The notes beneath the pieces were generated by a model. It saw only the letters and a list, made by a program, of their open reading frames with translations. It was not told where the DNA came from and did no database searches. Below, one piece after another: positions 42,462-51,173 of a stretch of DNA of 64,000 bases (within the stretch, counting starts at the first letter, position 1; every line of letters begins with the position of its first letter). Source of the stretch: CAWUEX02 sp963921305 (lineage in GTDB: Bacteria; Pseudomonadota; Alphaproteobacteria; Rhodospirillales; Rhodospirillaceae). Location of the stretch: positions 310,001 to 374,000 of the forward strand of contig CAWUEX030000003.1 of the NCBI GenBank assembly GCA_963921305.4, written 5' to 3'. Both the position numbers and the translations under genes were made by a program.

Positions 42462-43289
42462 TTAGGACAAGAACGCGGCCTGGTCGATCAGCTCGGTCAC
42501 GGGAACTTCACCCTCACCGACATCACCGCCGTTTAACTGATTGAGGGCCTGCCAAGCCGCATTGGCCACGGATCCCATTACCACGTATGGGAATAAGACA
42601 ACGCTATAGCCTTCATCCTGCAGGTCAGATGGAGAAGGCGTTCCCTCGGCTCCAGGCTTCATGGTGTTGAACAGCAGCGGTACTTTGTCGGATAGCAATG
42701 AACACAGGCGCGTCCGGTGTTCCGCGCTCTTAATACCTTCAACGAACACCATGTCTGCGCCGGCTTCGGCATAGAGCTCGGCACGTTCGAGCGCATCTTC
42801 CAGACCGTTACTGAACATGGCATCGGTTCGGGCGCTGATCACCGTCTCCGGCGACAAACGCGAGTCCAGAGCCGCTTTCAGCTTGCCAACCATGGCTTCA
42901 GGCGAAACCAGAGGCCGCGTCAGCACCTCATCCACAGGCTTTGAATCGAGTTGGTCCTCAATCTGAATGCCTGAGGCTCCGGCGCGCTCAAACGCACGTA
43001 CGGTGCGGGCGACGTTGAGCGCGTTCCCAAACCCCGAGTCCGCGTCGACAAACAGATGAATGCCAACCCGGTCGCGGATGCGGGCAACGGTGTCGGCCAT
43101 CTCGCTCATGGAGACCAAACCGATGTCGGGCCGGGCGAGCTGGCTGTAGGCAACCGCCGAGCCGGACACGAACACCGCCTCAAACCCCGCTTTTTCCGCC
43201 AGCGCCGCGGTGAGCGCATCGTAAACACCCGGCGCGCGGAGGATCTCGCGTTGCGCCAGACGCTGCTTGAGAGTCACAGTGTTACTCAC
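42462..43289 (-). CDS. Isocitrate lyase/PEP mutase superfamily enzyme
   Basis: 275 residues from a GTG at 43289 that overlaps the previous stop (GTGA); a GTG at 43292 is adjacent. Superfamily landmarks are PGVYDALTAALAEKAGFEAVFVSGSAVA, the Mg-binding HLFVDADSGFGNALNVARTVRAFERAGASGIQIEDQ and ISARTDAMFSNGLEDALERAELYAEAGADMVFVEG. The catalytic-loop Cys motif of true isocitrate lyases (KKCGH) is replaced by LDSKPVDE, so an oxaloacetate decarboxylase, phosphonopyruvate hydrolase or methylisocitrate lyase-like activity on a 2-oxo or 2-hydroxy acid is more likely. It is the last gene of the four-gene operon running down from 45631. The divergent LysR regulator is a likely controller. Confidence 0.87.
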   Translation of the reverse strand: MSNTVTLKQRLAQREILRAPGVYDALTAALAEKAGFEAVFVSGSAVAYSQLARPDIGLVSMSEMADTVARIRDRVGIHLFVDADSGFGNALNVARTVRAFERAGASGIQIEDQLDSKPVDEVLTRPLVSPEAMVGKLKAALDSRLSPETVISARTDAMFSNGLEDALERAELYAEAGADMVFVEGIKSAEHRTRLCSLLSDKVPLLFNTMKPGAEGTPSPSDLQDEGYSVVLFPYVVMGSVANAAWQALNQLNGGDVGEGEVPVTELIDQAAFLS

Positions 43290-44275
43290 CACTCCACCTC
43301 TACCCCGATGTCTTTGTCCGCCGCATTGCGGGCTACGGTCACCGCCGCAGCCAAGTCCTGCGCCGACACGCCGAGGGACTTGTAGACCGTGATGTCGTTG
43401 TCGGACTGACGTCCGGCAGCGTCACCAAGCAGAACACCGCCAATTTCACCGGCGATATGCTCTTCAGTCACCAGGCCGGCTTCGACCGCGTTGACGAACT
43501 CTCCAGCCTGTTCGACCGCCGATGGAATGTAGTCAACGAAGAACCGGCTGCGGGTCACGACGTCGATGTCTGCTTCCGCAAACGCCCGCACGGCCGCGCC
43601 AACCAGATTGACGTGGACTCCTGGGGACAACCACGACCCTCGCAAGATCGGCTCAGGCGACGACGTCACCGTGCATAATATCTCGGCTTCCTGCGCCGCT
43701 TTCTCAGCACTCGGCTCGACCGAGATGGTCACCCCGGCCGGCAAATCCTGCTCATCGGCGAACGCCCGCGCGCGATCTGCATTGCGGGCCCAGACGATGA
43801 TGTGTTCAATCGGTTGGACCGCCAGAATAGCCTTGATGTGGTGATGTGCTTCCTCACCCGCGCCGAACAGGGTAAGCGACTTTGCTTCTTTGCGGGCGAA
43901 AGTGCGGGTTGCCAACGCGGTTGTTGCCGATGTGCGTATGGCTGTGAGCTCACTGCCATCCATCAGGGCGAGCGGTAGACCTTCATTGGTGTCGAACACC
44001 ATGACCGCGCCGACATGGCTGGAATGCGGGCTCTCGGGCGCCCGGGGAAATTTGCTCACGATCTTGATGCCAAACACGGGTTCGTTTTGTTCCGTGCCGC
44101 CGAGGTAACCGGGCATCATGCCGAGCTTGCCCTTCGTATCCGGCACGGCCATGAACTGGCGCAGGGGCATTTCGACGTCGCGGCGAGTGACCGCGCGCAT
44201 GGCGCCGTCCATTAACTCGACGCACTCAGCATGAGTGAGGCTGGCCGCCACGGCGGCGCGGTTAAGAACTCTCAT
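43286..44275 (-). CDS. Ornithine cyclodeaminase/mu-crystallin family protein
   Basis: 329 residues. The NAD-binding fold typical of the family is seen in TSATTALATRTFARKEAKSLTLFGAGEEAHHHIKAI, with the GAGEEA motif replacing the usual GTGxQA. It includes the earlier FGIKIVSKFP and GLPLALMDGSELTAIRTSA segments that bind the substrate and dinucleotide. Members act as ornithine cyclodeaminases, alanine or N-alkyl amino acid dehydrogenases, ketimine reductases or 1-pyrroline-2-carboxylate reductases. The exact activity is not readable. The gene precedes the PEP-mutase-like gene with a 4-base overlap and follows the cupin gene by 26 bases, so the operon probably handles an amino-acid-like intermediate. 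Confidence 0.87.
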   Translation of the reverse strand: MRVLNRAAVAASLTHAECVELMDGAMRAVTRRDVEMPLRQFMAVPDTKGKLGMMPGYLGGTEQNEPVFGIKIVSKFPRAPESPHSSHVGAVMVFDTNEGLPLALMDGSELTAIRTSATTALATRTFARKEAKSLTLFGAGEEAHHHIKAILAVQPIEHIIVWARNADRARAFADEQDLPAGVTISVEPSAEKAAQEAEILCTVTSSPEPILRGSWLSPGVHVNLVGAAVRAFAEADIDVVTRSRFFVDYIPSAVEQAGEFVNAVEAGLVTEEHIAGEIGGVLLGDAAGRQSDNDITVYKSLGVSAQDLAAAVTVARNAADKDIGVEVEW

Positions 44276-44301
44276 CGGAAACCTTGGCTACTGGGGTTGA
44301 A

Positions 44302-44811
44302 TTACTTGGCGTCAGGGCGCGGCGGAATGAACTTCATGTTCTTCATCACGTCCATCACATCGTCAGGCCGGGAGAAGGTATCGGGCATGGGATCACCGGG
44401 TGTACGTGGACGACCGATAGCCCGGAACCAATCTTCGAGAGCCGGCGGGAAGAACACCCAAAACAGCTTCATGTCGACGTCGCCGGTATTCTCCAGGAGG
44501 TGCCTGGCGTAACGGCCGAACAGGACGGTGGAACCCGGACCGATGTCATAGGTGTCATCCTCAATTTCGCAGCGGCCAGTGCCTTCATAGATGAAGAGCA
44601 ACTCATGGTTCTGGCGGTGGCCATGCTCGCGCACGTGGCACCCGGGCGGCAGCACCTGAATGCCGGAGGAAAAACCGTCATAGGGCATGTTGTCCGGGGT
44701 CAGGTTCACTGTGACGTAACCCCGGGAGGGTTCTGGTTGCCAGATGCTCTCTCCTTCATCTGGTCCAATAACCTTCCACCACGGCGCTTTGACATCTACG
44801 GATGTGGGCAT
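44302..44811 (-). CDS. Cupin domain protein
   Basis: 169 residues, no signal peptide. The conserved cupin motif 1 (about 55-80: LPPGCHVREHGHRQNHELLFIYEG) supplies the metal ligands His, His and Glu, and motif 2 (about 87-103, YDIGPGSTVLFGRYARHLLENTG) supplies the final His. A metal-dependent oxygenase, isomerase or regulator is possible. The flanking parts (YVTVNLTPDNMPYDGFSSGI) resemble small-molecule cupins rather than large dioxygenases. It is the second gene of the operon, 4 bases after the alpha/beta hydrolase stop and 26 before the cyclodeaminase-like gene. The reaction is unknown. Confidence 0.85.
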   Translation of the reverse strand: MPTSVDVKAPWWKVIGPDEGESIWQPEPSRGYVTVNLTPDNMPYDGFSSGIQVLPPGCHVREHGHRQNHELLFIYEGTGRCEIEDDTYDIGPGSTVLFGRYARHLLENTGDVDMKLFWVFFPPALEDWFRAIGRPRTPGDPMPDTFSRPDDVMDVMKNMKFIPPRPDAK

Positions 44812-44815
44812 CTCT

Positions 44816-45631
44816 CTAGGCCCCCTTGCCTACGGATTTGAGAAACGAAACGACTGCAGCGTTATACTCTTGCGTTGAGACATGCGGCACAAAATGTCCG
44901 CCGCGCGGCAGAATAACAGCTTGCGCGTTTGGAATAAGCCGGGACAACTCGTGCGAATATCCAACGGGCGTAATTTGGTCGTCTGCCGCCGCGATGACCA
45001 GAGTTGGCAGATCAACACCGGAAACACGATCCCGCAGATCATGCGCCATCACCGCATTAACGCGGGACGTCTCGATCGCCTCACCAGGAAACGCAGCGAG
45101 CCGTTGCTCACGTGTATCCGTCAGGATCTTCGGATGGTCACTCAGGTGGTCGGGGGGGTAGGCGCGCAAGATACCATCCGTGAGATAGGCATCTGGCCCC
45201 GTATTCTGAAGCAGAGCCAGGCGCATTTCGAACAACGTCTGGAAATAGATGTCAGGACCCGCCCAGGTCGCGCTTAATACGATTCCTGCGAGGCGGTCTT
45301 TGTGATCCAACGCAAGTGTTTGCGCGATGGCACCCCCGGTAGAGTGACCCACCATCAGCGCGCGGTCGAGACCAAGCGCATCCATGAGACTCAACACGTC
45401 GGCGGCCATCTGCGGCACCGAGTATTCGATATCTGACTTGGTGCTTGCGCCGGTGCCCCGGTGATCGTGGGTGACGATGTTGAAATGCGGGGTGAGCGCG
45501 GGCATGACCGGGTCCCAAAAGACAGCACGGCCGCCTAGGCCGGAGACCAGGAGCACGGTGGGACTGTCCTGTGCCGGACCAGGATAACGCCAAACGGCTA
45601 GCTCGGCGTCACCGATATTCACCATTTCCAT
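44816..45631 (-). CDS. Alpha/beta hydrolase
   Basis: 271 residues. The fold is recognisable from VLLVSGLGGRAVFWDPV, the oxyanion-hole region, the THDHRGTGASTKSD stretch and the nucleophile elbow LMVGHSTGGAIAQ (Ser in GHSTG). The acid is probably Asp in VIAAADDQITP and the His in LPRGGHFVPHVS. Members of this type cleave esters, C-C bonds of ring-fission products or enol-lactones, and the small size and early SGLGG pattern resemble 3-oxoadipate enol-lactonase-like hydrolases. The specific reaction is inference. It is the first gene of the operon that diverges from the LysR regulator at 45816. No signal peptide is seen. Confidence 0.88.
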   Translation of the reverse strand: MEMVNIGDAELAVWRYPGPAQDSPTVLLVSGLGGRAVFWDPVMPALTPHFNIVTHDHRGTGASTKSDIEYSVPQMAADVLSLMDALGLDRALMVGHSTGGAIAQTLALDHKDRLAGIVLSATWAGPDIYFQTLFEMRLALLQNTGPDAYLTDGILRAYPPDHLSDHPKILTDTREQRLAAFPGEAIETSRVNAVMAHDLRDRVSGVDLPTLVIAAADDQITPVGYSHELSRLIPNAQAVILPRGGHFVPHVSTQEYNAAVVSFLKSVGKGA

Positions 45632-45661
45632 GCCTGTTGCCCCGAGCGTTACAGTTCCTGA

Positions 45662-45674
45662 TTTTGCAGCAAAA
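45662..45674. promoter_or_regulatory. LysR-type T-N11-A palindrome candidate
   Basis: TTTTGC-A-GCAAAA is a perfect dyad with T and A exactly 11 bases apart, the classical LysR-family motif. It lies 31 bases in front of the alpha/beta hydrolase start and 142 in front of the LysR start, in the divergent gap. Nearby, ATTTGTG is repeated in tandem at 45751-45764. A binding role for the LysR protein is inferred. Confidence 0.45.
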
Positions 45675-45815
45675 ATTAATACGAATCAGGAAGATAAGAC
45701 CAATTCAATCCCCGAAAGGAACCATCACATTATTTTATACAAAGCTGTCTATTTGTGATTTGTGATTATATATACTCCTATCCATACTTCGCCGCGATTC
45801 GAGTGGGATGGGGCG

Positions 45816-46727
45816 ATGGAACTCAAGCACTTACGGCACTTTGTGGCAGTGGTCGACTGCGGCACGCTCTCAGCAGCGACCGCGGTGCTTCATATCACTC
45901 AGCCCGCCTTGACCCGCAGCATTAAGACCCTTGAGCACCAGCTGGATGCCCAACTGCTTGAGCGGCGTGCCCGTGGTGTCGTGCCCACCGAAGCGGGCGC
46001 CCGGCTTTACCGGCAAGCACAGACCATCCTTAATCAAGCGGCCCGCACCGCCGAGGACATCAGGGCCACGGCAAAAGGCGAGCGGGGATCGCTCAGCGTC
46101 GGCGTCGCAGCCATGTTCAGTGGCGACGTGATGGCCGCAGTGCTGACCAAATTGGGTCGGGAGGTGCCGGAACTCAGGGTCAACGTGAGTGAGGGCTACT
46201 TCGAAGAGCTTATCGACGGTTTGAAAACATCGGCCATTGAAGTGTTGGTCACTAATTTTCCGCCAGGCCCGGCGGAGCCCGACCTGACGTATGAGCCATT
46301 GATCAAAGTTCAGACTCAGTTTTTGGCCGGGGCCGATCATCCACTGGCCAAAATAAAAGAGGTCACCATCTCTGATCTCGCCGATGCCCGAATGGCGATG
46401 GTTCGACAGACACATGTGCAAGTGCTTGTTGCCGAACTGTTCGCGGCAAAAAACGTCGGCCTCACCTACCCGGCGATTGAGACGAACGCGTTGCCTTTGC
46501 TGCGTTCCCTAGTGCTGTCAGGCGAATACGTGTCTTTGCTGCCCGGCCATTTGCTGGAAGAGGATATTAAAGCCGGACGTATAGTGACTCTGCCGGTTGC
46601 TGGCGCGCCGTTCGAACGATCGGCCGGACTGGTCTTGCGTGACCTTGAGGTTCAGCGGCCGGCGGTGCTGCGGTTTGCTGAAACCGTAAGGCACGCGTTG
46701 TCGGCTTGGCCGGAGATCAAAACTTGA
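45816..46727 (+). CDS. LysR family transcriptional regulator
   Basis: 303 residues from the ATG at 45816, which begins the canonical LysR start MELKHLRHFVAVVDCGTLSAAT; the longer upstream start adds 18 atypical residues. Residues 1-60 form the winged helix-turn-helix (HITQPALTRSIKTLEHQLDAQLLERRARG). About 90-300 form the effector-binding domain, with SVGVAAMFSGDVMAAVLTKL. It stands between two divergent operons, and a T-N11-A site lies in front of the hydrolase operon, so activation by an intermediate of either pathway is likely. The last bases overlap the TTG start of the GMC oxidoreductase (TTGA), making the regulator part of the rightward operon. Confidence 0.92.
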   Translation: MELKHLRHFVAVVDCGTLSAATAVLHITQPALTRSIKTLEHQLDAQLLERRARGVVPTEAGARLYRQAQTILNQAARTAEDIRATAKGERGSLSVGVAAMFSGDVMAAVLTKLGREVPELRVNVSEGYFEELIDGLKTSAIEVLVTNFPPGPAEPDLTYEPLIKVQTQFLAGADHPLAKIKEVTISDLADARMAMVRQTHVQVLVAELFAAKNVGLTYPAIETNALPLLRSLVLSGEYVSLLPGHLLEEDIKAGRIVTLPVAGAPFERSAGLVLRDLEVQRPAVLRFAETVRHALSAWPEIKT

Positions 46728-48319
46728 ACGCTGTAGATCATATCGTTGTCGGCGGCGGTTCCTCCGGTTCTGCACTGGCCTATAGACTTGCCAAGCTGCG
46801 TCCCCAGGACCGTGTCTTGCTGCTTGAGGCAGGTGGCCGTGACATATCTCCGTTTATTCACGTTCCAGCTGCGATCATTAAAGCGATCGGAAACAAAAAC
46901 CTCGACTGGATGCATGTGGCCGAGCCAGACAAAAGCCGGGCCGGGCGCAGCGACCTCTGGCCGGCGGGAAAAGTGCTCGGTGGATCCAGTTCGATAAACG
47001 GCATGCTGTTCGTCCGCGGTCAAAAAAGCGATTACGACCGCTGGGCTGCGAACGGATGCGATGGCTGGGCCTACGAAGACGTGTTGCCGGTTTTTAAACG
47101 CCTGGAGCGTACGGCCATCGGCGATCCCGACCTCCGTGGACGCGCGGGTCCCATGCATATCGACAGGCTACGCACTATTCACCCCCTGGCTCATACCTAT
47201 ATCTCTGCAGCCAAGGAGAATGGGCTGGCGTTCAACGCCGATTACAATGGCGAAAGCCAGTTGGGGGTTGCCTATAGTCAGGTAACCCAGGCGCGGGGAT
47301 GGCGGTATCACGCGGCCCGGGCCTACCTCTGGCCGGGACGGAAACCACGCAACCTAAAGATTGTCACCAGTGCGGTGGTCAATGAACTCATGTTTGAGGA
47401 CAAGCGATGCACCGGCGTCACTTACCGGCGAGGCGGCGATACGCACGCGGTAAATGCGCGCTTCGGTGTCACGCTCAGCGCCGGGACTATGGCGAGCCCC
47501 AAACTTCTTATGCTGAACGGGATTGGCCCCGCAGAGCACCTCAATGAGCTCGGTATTTCGGTTCGTCATGACAGTCCAGAGGTGGGTAAAAACCTGCAGG
47601 AGCATCCAGAGGGGATGGTCAGCATCGAGGTCAATCAATCGACTTTCAATACCGAAATCAACAGCTGGAAAATCGTCAAACACGCCCTGAATTGGTTCGT
47701 TTTCGGCCGCGGGCCGGCGACGAGCCCCTACCCGCACGCGGTATCGTTTATGGCATCAGGCCGACATGGCGGTGAGGCAGATATCCAGGTTCAGCTTGGA
47801 CCTTACGCCTTCACGTTTGACGAGAACGGCGTGCTGCCGCACGACAAGCCAGCAATCTCGGCCGCAGTGAACATCGCCTACCCTAAGTCTCGTGGTCAGG
47901 TCACTCTAAGGTCGAGCCAAGCGGACAATGCCATAAGAATTGACCATGAAATGTTCGGCGACGAAGACGACCTGACACAGTTGATCGCGGCATGCCGGTC
48001 GGTTCGAGAAATACTCGCAAGCGACGCCTTTGCGGCTACACGCGTCGCTGAGCGCATGCCCGGACCGGAGGTGCAAAGCGATGACGAATGGGCAGACTTT
48101 CTGCGCCGCACCGCGTTTCTTGGGTATCATCCTGTCGGGACCTGCCGCATGGGCCAGAATGGGTCTGACGTTGTCACCCCGTCACTGAAAGTGCGAAGTG
48201 TAGAGGGACTGCGGGTGGCTGACGCATCGATCATGCCGGACCTGATCAGCGGCAATACCAACGGCACCGCTCTGATGATCGGAGAAAAGGCCGCCGATCT
48301 CATCGCGGCGGAGTGTTGA
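46724..48319 (+). CDS. GMC oxidoreductase (choline dehydrogenase-like)
   Basis: 531 residues from the TTG at 46724 (GGAGA 8 bases upstream, overlapping the LysR stop). An in-frame TTG at 46706 is also possible. The FAD-binding motif VVGGGSSGSALAYRLA and the GMC signature with DLWPAGKVLGGSSSINGMLFVRGQ are present, followed by the catalytic-His region FLGYHPVGTCRMG and SIMPDLISGNTNGTALMIGEKAADLI. No signal peptide is seen, so it acts in the cytoplasm or at the membrane face. Enzymes of this type oxidise primary alcohols (choline, aliphatic, terpenoid or polyethylene glycol alcohols) to aldehydes with FAD. The MFS transporter follows 3 bases later, suggesting uptake of the alcohol. Confidence 0.92.
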   Translation: MNAVDHIVVGGGSSGSALAYRLAKLRPQDRVLLLEAGGRDISPFIHVPAAIIKAIGNKNLDWMHVAEPDKSRAGRSDLWPAGKVLGGSSSINGMLFVRGQKSDYDRWAANGCDGWAYEDVLPVFKRLERTAIGDPDLRGRAGPMHIDRLRTIHPLAHTYISAAKENGLAFNADYNGESQLGVAYSQVTQARGWRYHAARAYLWPGRKPRNLKIVTSAVVNELMFEDKRCTGVTYRRGGDTHAVNARFGVTLSAGTMASPKLLMLNGIGPAEHLNELGISVRHDSPEVGKNLQEHPEGMVSIEVNQSTFNTEINSWKIVKHALNWFVFGRGPATSPYPHAVSFMASGRHGGEADIQVQLGPYAFTFDENGVLPHDKPAISAAVNIAYPKSRGQVTLRSSQADNAIRIDHEMFGDEDDLTQLIAACRSVREILASDAFAATRVAERMPGPEVQSDDEWADFLRRTAFLGYHPVGTCRMGQNGSDVVTPSLKVRSVEGLRVADASIMPDLISGNTNGTALMIGEKAADLIAAEC

Positions 48320-48322
48320 CCG

Positions 48323-49681
48323 ATGAGTGACGCGACATATAAGGCCGAGCCAGACGGCACCTTTGCCTTCCGTAGTAACGGTTATGCGTGGCTCGTTGTC
48401 TTTATCCTCTGCTTGGCGCAGATCGTTTCTTTCATCGACCGGCAAGTCATTAGCCTACTGGTCGAACCGATCAAACAAGATCTAGGGATTTCAGATACCC
48501 AGATCAGCCTTCTTCAAGGCTTTGCATTCGCACTGTTTTACAGTCTGGTCGCAATCCCAATTGGACGCCTGGTGGATGCCCGCCATCGCAAAGGCATTAT
48601 CGCCATTGGTATCGCGCTCTGGTCGATCGCCACCTTTGTATGCGGATTAGCCAAGGTGTTCTGGCAACTTTTTGTAGCAAGGATGTTTGTCGGCATTGGC
48701 GAAGCGACACTGACTCCCGCCGGCGTTTCGATGCTGTCGGACTACTTCCCGCGGCGAAGCCTGACCCGGGCGCTGAGTGTATTCACTGGAGCCGGTTTTT
48801 TGGGCTCTGGACTTGCACTGATTCTGGGCGGCTTGGTCTTCGGCCAAATGGCGGCGATCGGCCCAGTCGAGTTGGGTATTTTGGGCACCATTCGCCCCTG
48901 GCAATTAACGTTTATAGCTGTTTCTTTGCCAGGCTTTTTTCTCGTCATCATTTTGTGGCTCGTTGTGCGGGAGCCGCCAAGAATTGGCGCTGCAGGCACC
49001 GCCACCGATGAACCGCTGTCGCTTAGAGACGCCTGGACGTACGTCACGGATCACAAGGCTGTCCTTGGACCGGTGGTGATCGGCTTCACCTTCATGGCCA
49101 TGATGATGTTCTCGGTGGTCAACTGGACGCCGACACTTTTTGTCCGCACATTTGATATGCCGATCGCGGAGATCGGGGGCATCATCGGCCTGTATTTCAT
49201 GACGCTTGGGTCGGCGGGCGTGGTGGCGGGCGGTATGTTATCTGACTGGCTTAAAGCGCGCGGGCACCAGGATTCAAATGTGCGCGCGGGGCTACTCGCA
49301 GCGCTTATGACTGTTCCGTTCCTAGCGACGTTTCCGATTGTCGAAGACCAGACCCTCTCTCTCATTCTTCTGGCACCGGTGATCTTCTTCGGAACTATGC
49401 CTTTCGGAGCTGGCCCCTCTGCACTTCCTCTTATTGTGCCCAATCGCTTGAGAGGGCAGGTTATGGCGCTATATCTGTTGCTAGGTAATCTGATTGGCCA
49501 GGGCTGCGGCCCATTGCTGGTTGCGGTGTTTACCGACTTTGTACTGAAGGACCCTGCACAAGTACGATATTCGATCAGCATTGTTTGCACAGCCATCGCG
49601 TTGATCGGTGCAATCATTTTGTTCATAGGACTTAAACCCTTCGCCCGGCACGTCCAGGCGATTGAAACAAACCAAACCTGA
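48323..49681 (+). CDS. MFS transporter, Spinster-like
   Basis: 452 residues with twelve predicted helices. The first helix region (VVFILCLAQIVSFIDRQVISLLVEPIKQDLGISDTQISLL) is the Spinster-like pattern with the FIDRQ motif, and the loop between helices 2 and 3 has IGRLVDARHRKG. The RxxxGxGEA-like motif in helix 4 (ARMFVGIGEATLTPAG) is conserved. Bacterial members take up hexuronates, lipids, bile acids or aromatic compounds, and the substrate here is unknown. It lies directly between the GMC oxidoreductase and the small protein gene. Together with the outer genes it may move the compound that the GMC enzyme oxidises. Confidence 0.9.
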   Translation: MSDATYKAEPDGTFAFRSNGYAWLVVFILCLAQIVSFIDRQVISLLVEPIKQDLGISDTQISLLQGFAFALFYSLVAIPIGRLVDARHRKGIIAIGIALWSIATFVCGLAKVFWQLFVARMFVGIGEATLTPAGVSMLSDYFPRRSLTRALSVFTGAGFLGSGLALILGGLVFGQMAAIGPVELGILGTIRPWQLTFIAVSLPGFFLVIILWLVVREPPRIGAAGTATDEPLSLRDAWTYVTDHKAVLGPVVIGFTFMAMMMFSVVNWTPTLFVRTFDMPIAEIGGIIGLYFMTLGSAGVVAGGMLSDWLKARGHQDSNVRAGLLAALMTVPFLATFPIVEDQTLSLILLAPVIFFGTMPFGAGPSALPLIVPNRLRGQVMALYLLLGNLIGQGCGPLLVAVFTDFVLKDPAQVRYSISIVCTAIALIGAIILFIGLKPFARHVQAIETNQT

Positions 49682-49710
49682 CGATACCTGACCCTGAGGA
49701 GACACAGGAT

Positions 49711-50067
49711 ATGGATACGAACACCTCAAATGAAATGATCAGCCCGGATACCCAGGACAGCCGTGCATCGGCTTTGGGTGAAGAGATAAACGGAAATGGC
49801 AAGCAGTTCTTCGACAATGTTGTACTCGACAATATTCTCGAGGCCATGGTGGAACTCACCGCCCAAGTTTGGACGTACCGGGATCGGTCCATCATTCTGG
49901 AGCGGGTTCTCCAGGATGTTGTTGGCAATGGCAAAGATGTCGCTGCGATGATCGAATCCTACCGGCCAACGGAAGAAGACAATGCAGCACGTGCGGCAGA
50001 ACGCGCGGAACTCGTCTCCAACGTGTTCCGCAGTTTCTCGCGCCGGCCCATTTCAACAAAAGACTGA
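49711..50067 (+). CDS. Small helical protein of unknown function (118 residues)
   Basis: 118 residues, no signal peptide or membrane segment. It starts at an ATG with a purine-rich site (AGGAGACACAGGAT). The first 30 residues are polar and probably disordered (TSNEMISPDTQDSRAS). The rest is amphipathic helix (FFDNVVLDNILEAMVELTAQVWTYRDRSIILERVLQDVVG and then SYRPTEEDNAARAAERAELVSNVF). I do not recognise the family. Its position 11 bases in front of the methyltransferase gene, inside the GMC-MFS-methyltransferase-FAD oxidase operon, points to an auxiliary subunit or partner of one of these enzymes. Confidence 0.75.
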   Translation: MDTNTSNEMISPDTQDSRASALGEEINGNGKQFFDNVVLDNILEAMVELTAQVWTYRDRSIILERVLQDVVGNGKDVAAMIESYRPTEEDNAARAAERAELVSNVFRSFSRRPISTKD

Positions 50068-50078
50068 GGAGTACACTC

Positions 50079-51161
50079 ATGAGCAACGTAACCCTCCCCC
50101 GCGGATACACAGGTATTTTGCCCCGCACCACCAAGCTATCAGATGAGAGCTATCTGGATTTCGTCGAGACATTCCGTGGGATTGCTGGCTACGGCACCTA
50201 CCCGCTGGTCGCCCAAACGGGCGATGCTGCCGTTCAGGAGCAGTTAGGTAAGACCGACGACAAAACAGATATCGAGAGCATAAAAGGCGTCATCAACGGC
50301 CTGCCACTGCCAGCCACCTGGCAGCGGTTTATGCGCTCCCACCAGGAAATGATGTGGCGGCGCACTCGCAGCTCCTTCGAACCCTTCTTGGCCGATCTAG
50401 AAGCGGCAATGGACGCGGCTGAAACCAAGGGCCCGGGCAAACTTGTCTACGATAAGGATTTTCATGTTCCCGACTACGCCCGCCGGGAAATTCACCTTCA
50501 GCCCGGCGGCTACACAGACGATCCCTTGGGGGGAATCGTCTATCACTACGGCACGAAAGTTTTCTATGCCGGCATGAACGATCAGGATGAGCTACACGCC
50601 GAAATCGTTGACAGCCTGACACCGCCTGAAGATGGCAAGGTGGATCGCATTCTCGACCTCGCCTGCAGTATTGGCCAGGCGACGATGATCCTCAAAGACA
50701 GGTATCCCGATGCCGACGTCACAGGGTTCGACGTGGCCCTTCCTTTGCTGCGCTATGCCCACTGGCAGGCGGTTGAACGCGGTGTCGATGTGAATTTCGT
50801 TCAGGGACTCTCGGAGGATACACAGCTCGATAGCGACAGCTTTGACATGGTGCTGGCTTACATCCTGTTCCATGAGATTCCCGTCGACGTCATCCATAAG
50901 ACGATATCCGAGATGTTCCGCGTTCTCCGTCCGGGCGGAACGTTCTGCATTTACGAATTCCCGAGCGCCGGTCCTAACATGCCGCCGTCGCAACGCTGGA
51001 TGATCGACTACGACTCCAACAACAACTGCGAACCCTATTCTCCGGGCTTTGTGTACCTAGACTTCCACCAAGCGTTGAAGGATGTCGGGTTCGACATCAA
51101 GCCGGGACCAAAAAATTCAAACGGGTTCCTGCAAACCATAGTCGCGACCAAACCGGCCTAG
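50079..51161 (+). CDS. Class I SAM-dependent methyltransferase with long N-terminal region
   Basis: 360 residues from the ATG at 50079 (AGGAG 8 bases upstream). Residues 1-160 are a helical region of unknown type (HQEMMWRRTRSSFEPFLADLEAAMDAAE). The Rossmann methyltransferase domain starts near 185: motif I ILDLACSIGQATMILKDRYP, the acidic end of motif II VTGFDVALPL, motif III VNFVQGLSED and FDMVLAYILFHEI, then SEMFRVLRPGGTFCIYEFPS. The first glycine of the usual DxGxGxG is replaced (DLACSIG), common for COQ5/UbiE-like members. The substrate is unknown. The gene is followed 12 bases later by the FAD oxidase. Confidence 0.85.
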   Translation: MSNVTLPRGYTGILPRTTKLSDESYLDFVETFRGIAGYGTYPLVAQTGDAAVQEQLGKTDDKTDIESIKGVINGLPLPATWQRFMRSHQEMMWRRTRSSFEPFLADLEAAMDAAETKGPGKLVYDKDFHVPDYARREIHLQPGGYTDDPLGGIVYHYGTKVFYAGMNDQDELHAEIVDSLTPPEDGKVDRILDLACSIGQATMILKDRYPDADVTGFDVALPLLRYAHWQAVERGVDVNFVQGLSEDTQLDSDSFDMVLAYILFHEIPVDVIHKTISEMFRVLRPGGTFCIYEFPSAGPNMPPSQRWMIDYDSNNNCEPYSPGFVYLDFHQALKDVGFDIKPGPKNSNGFLQTIVATKPA

Positions 51162-51173
51162 AAGACGACCTAG

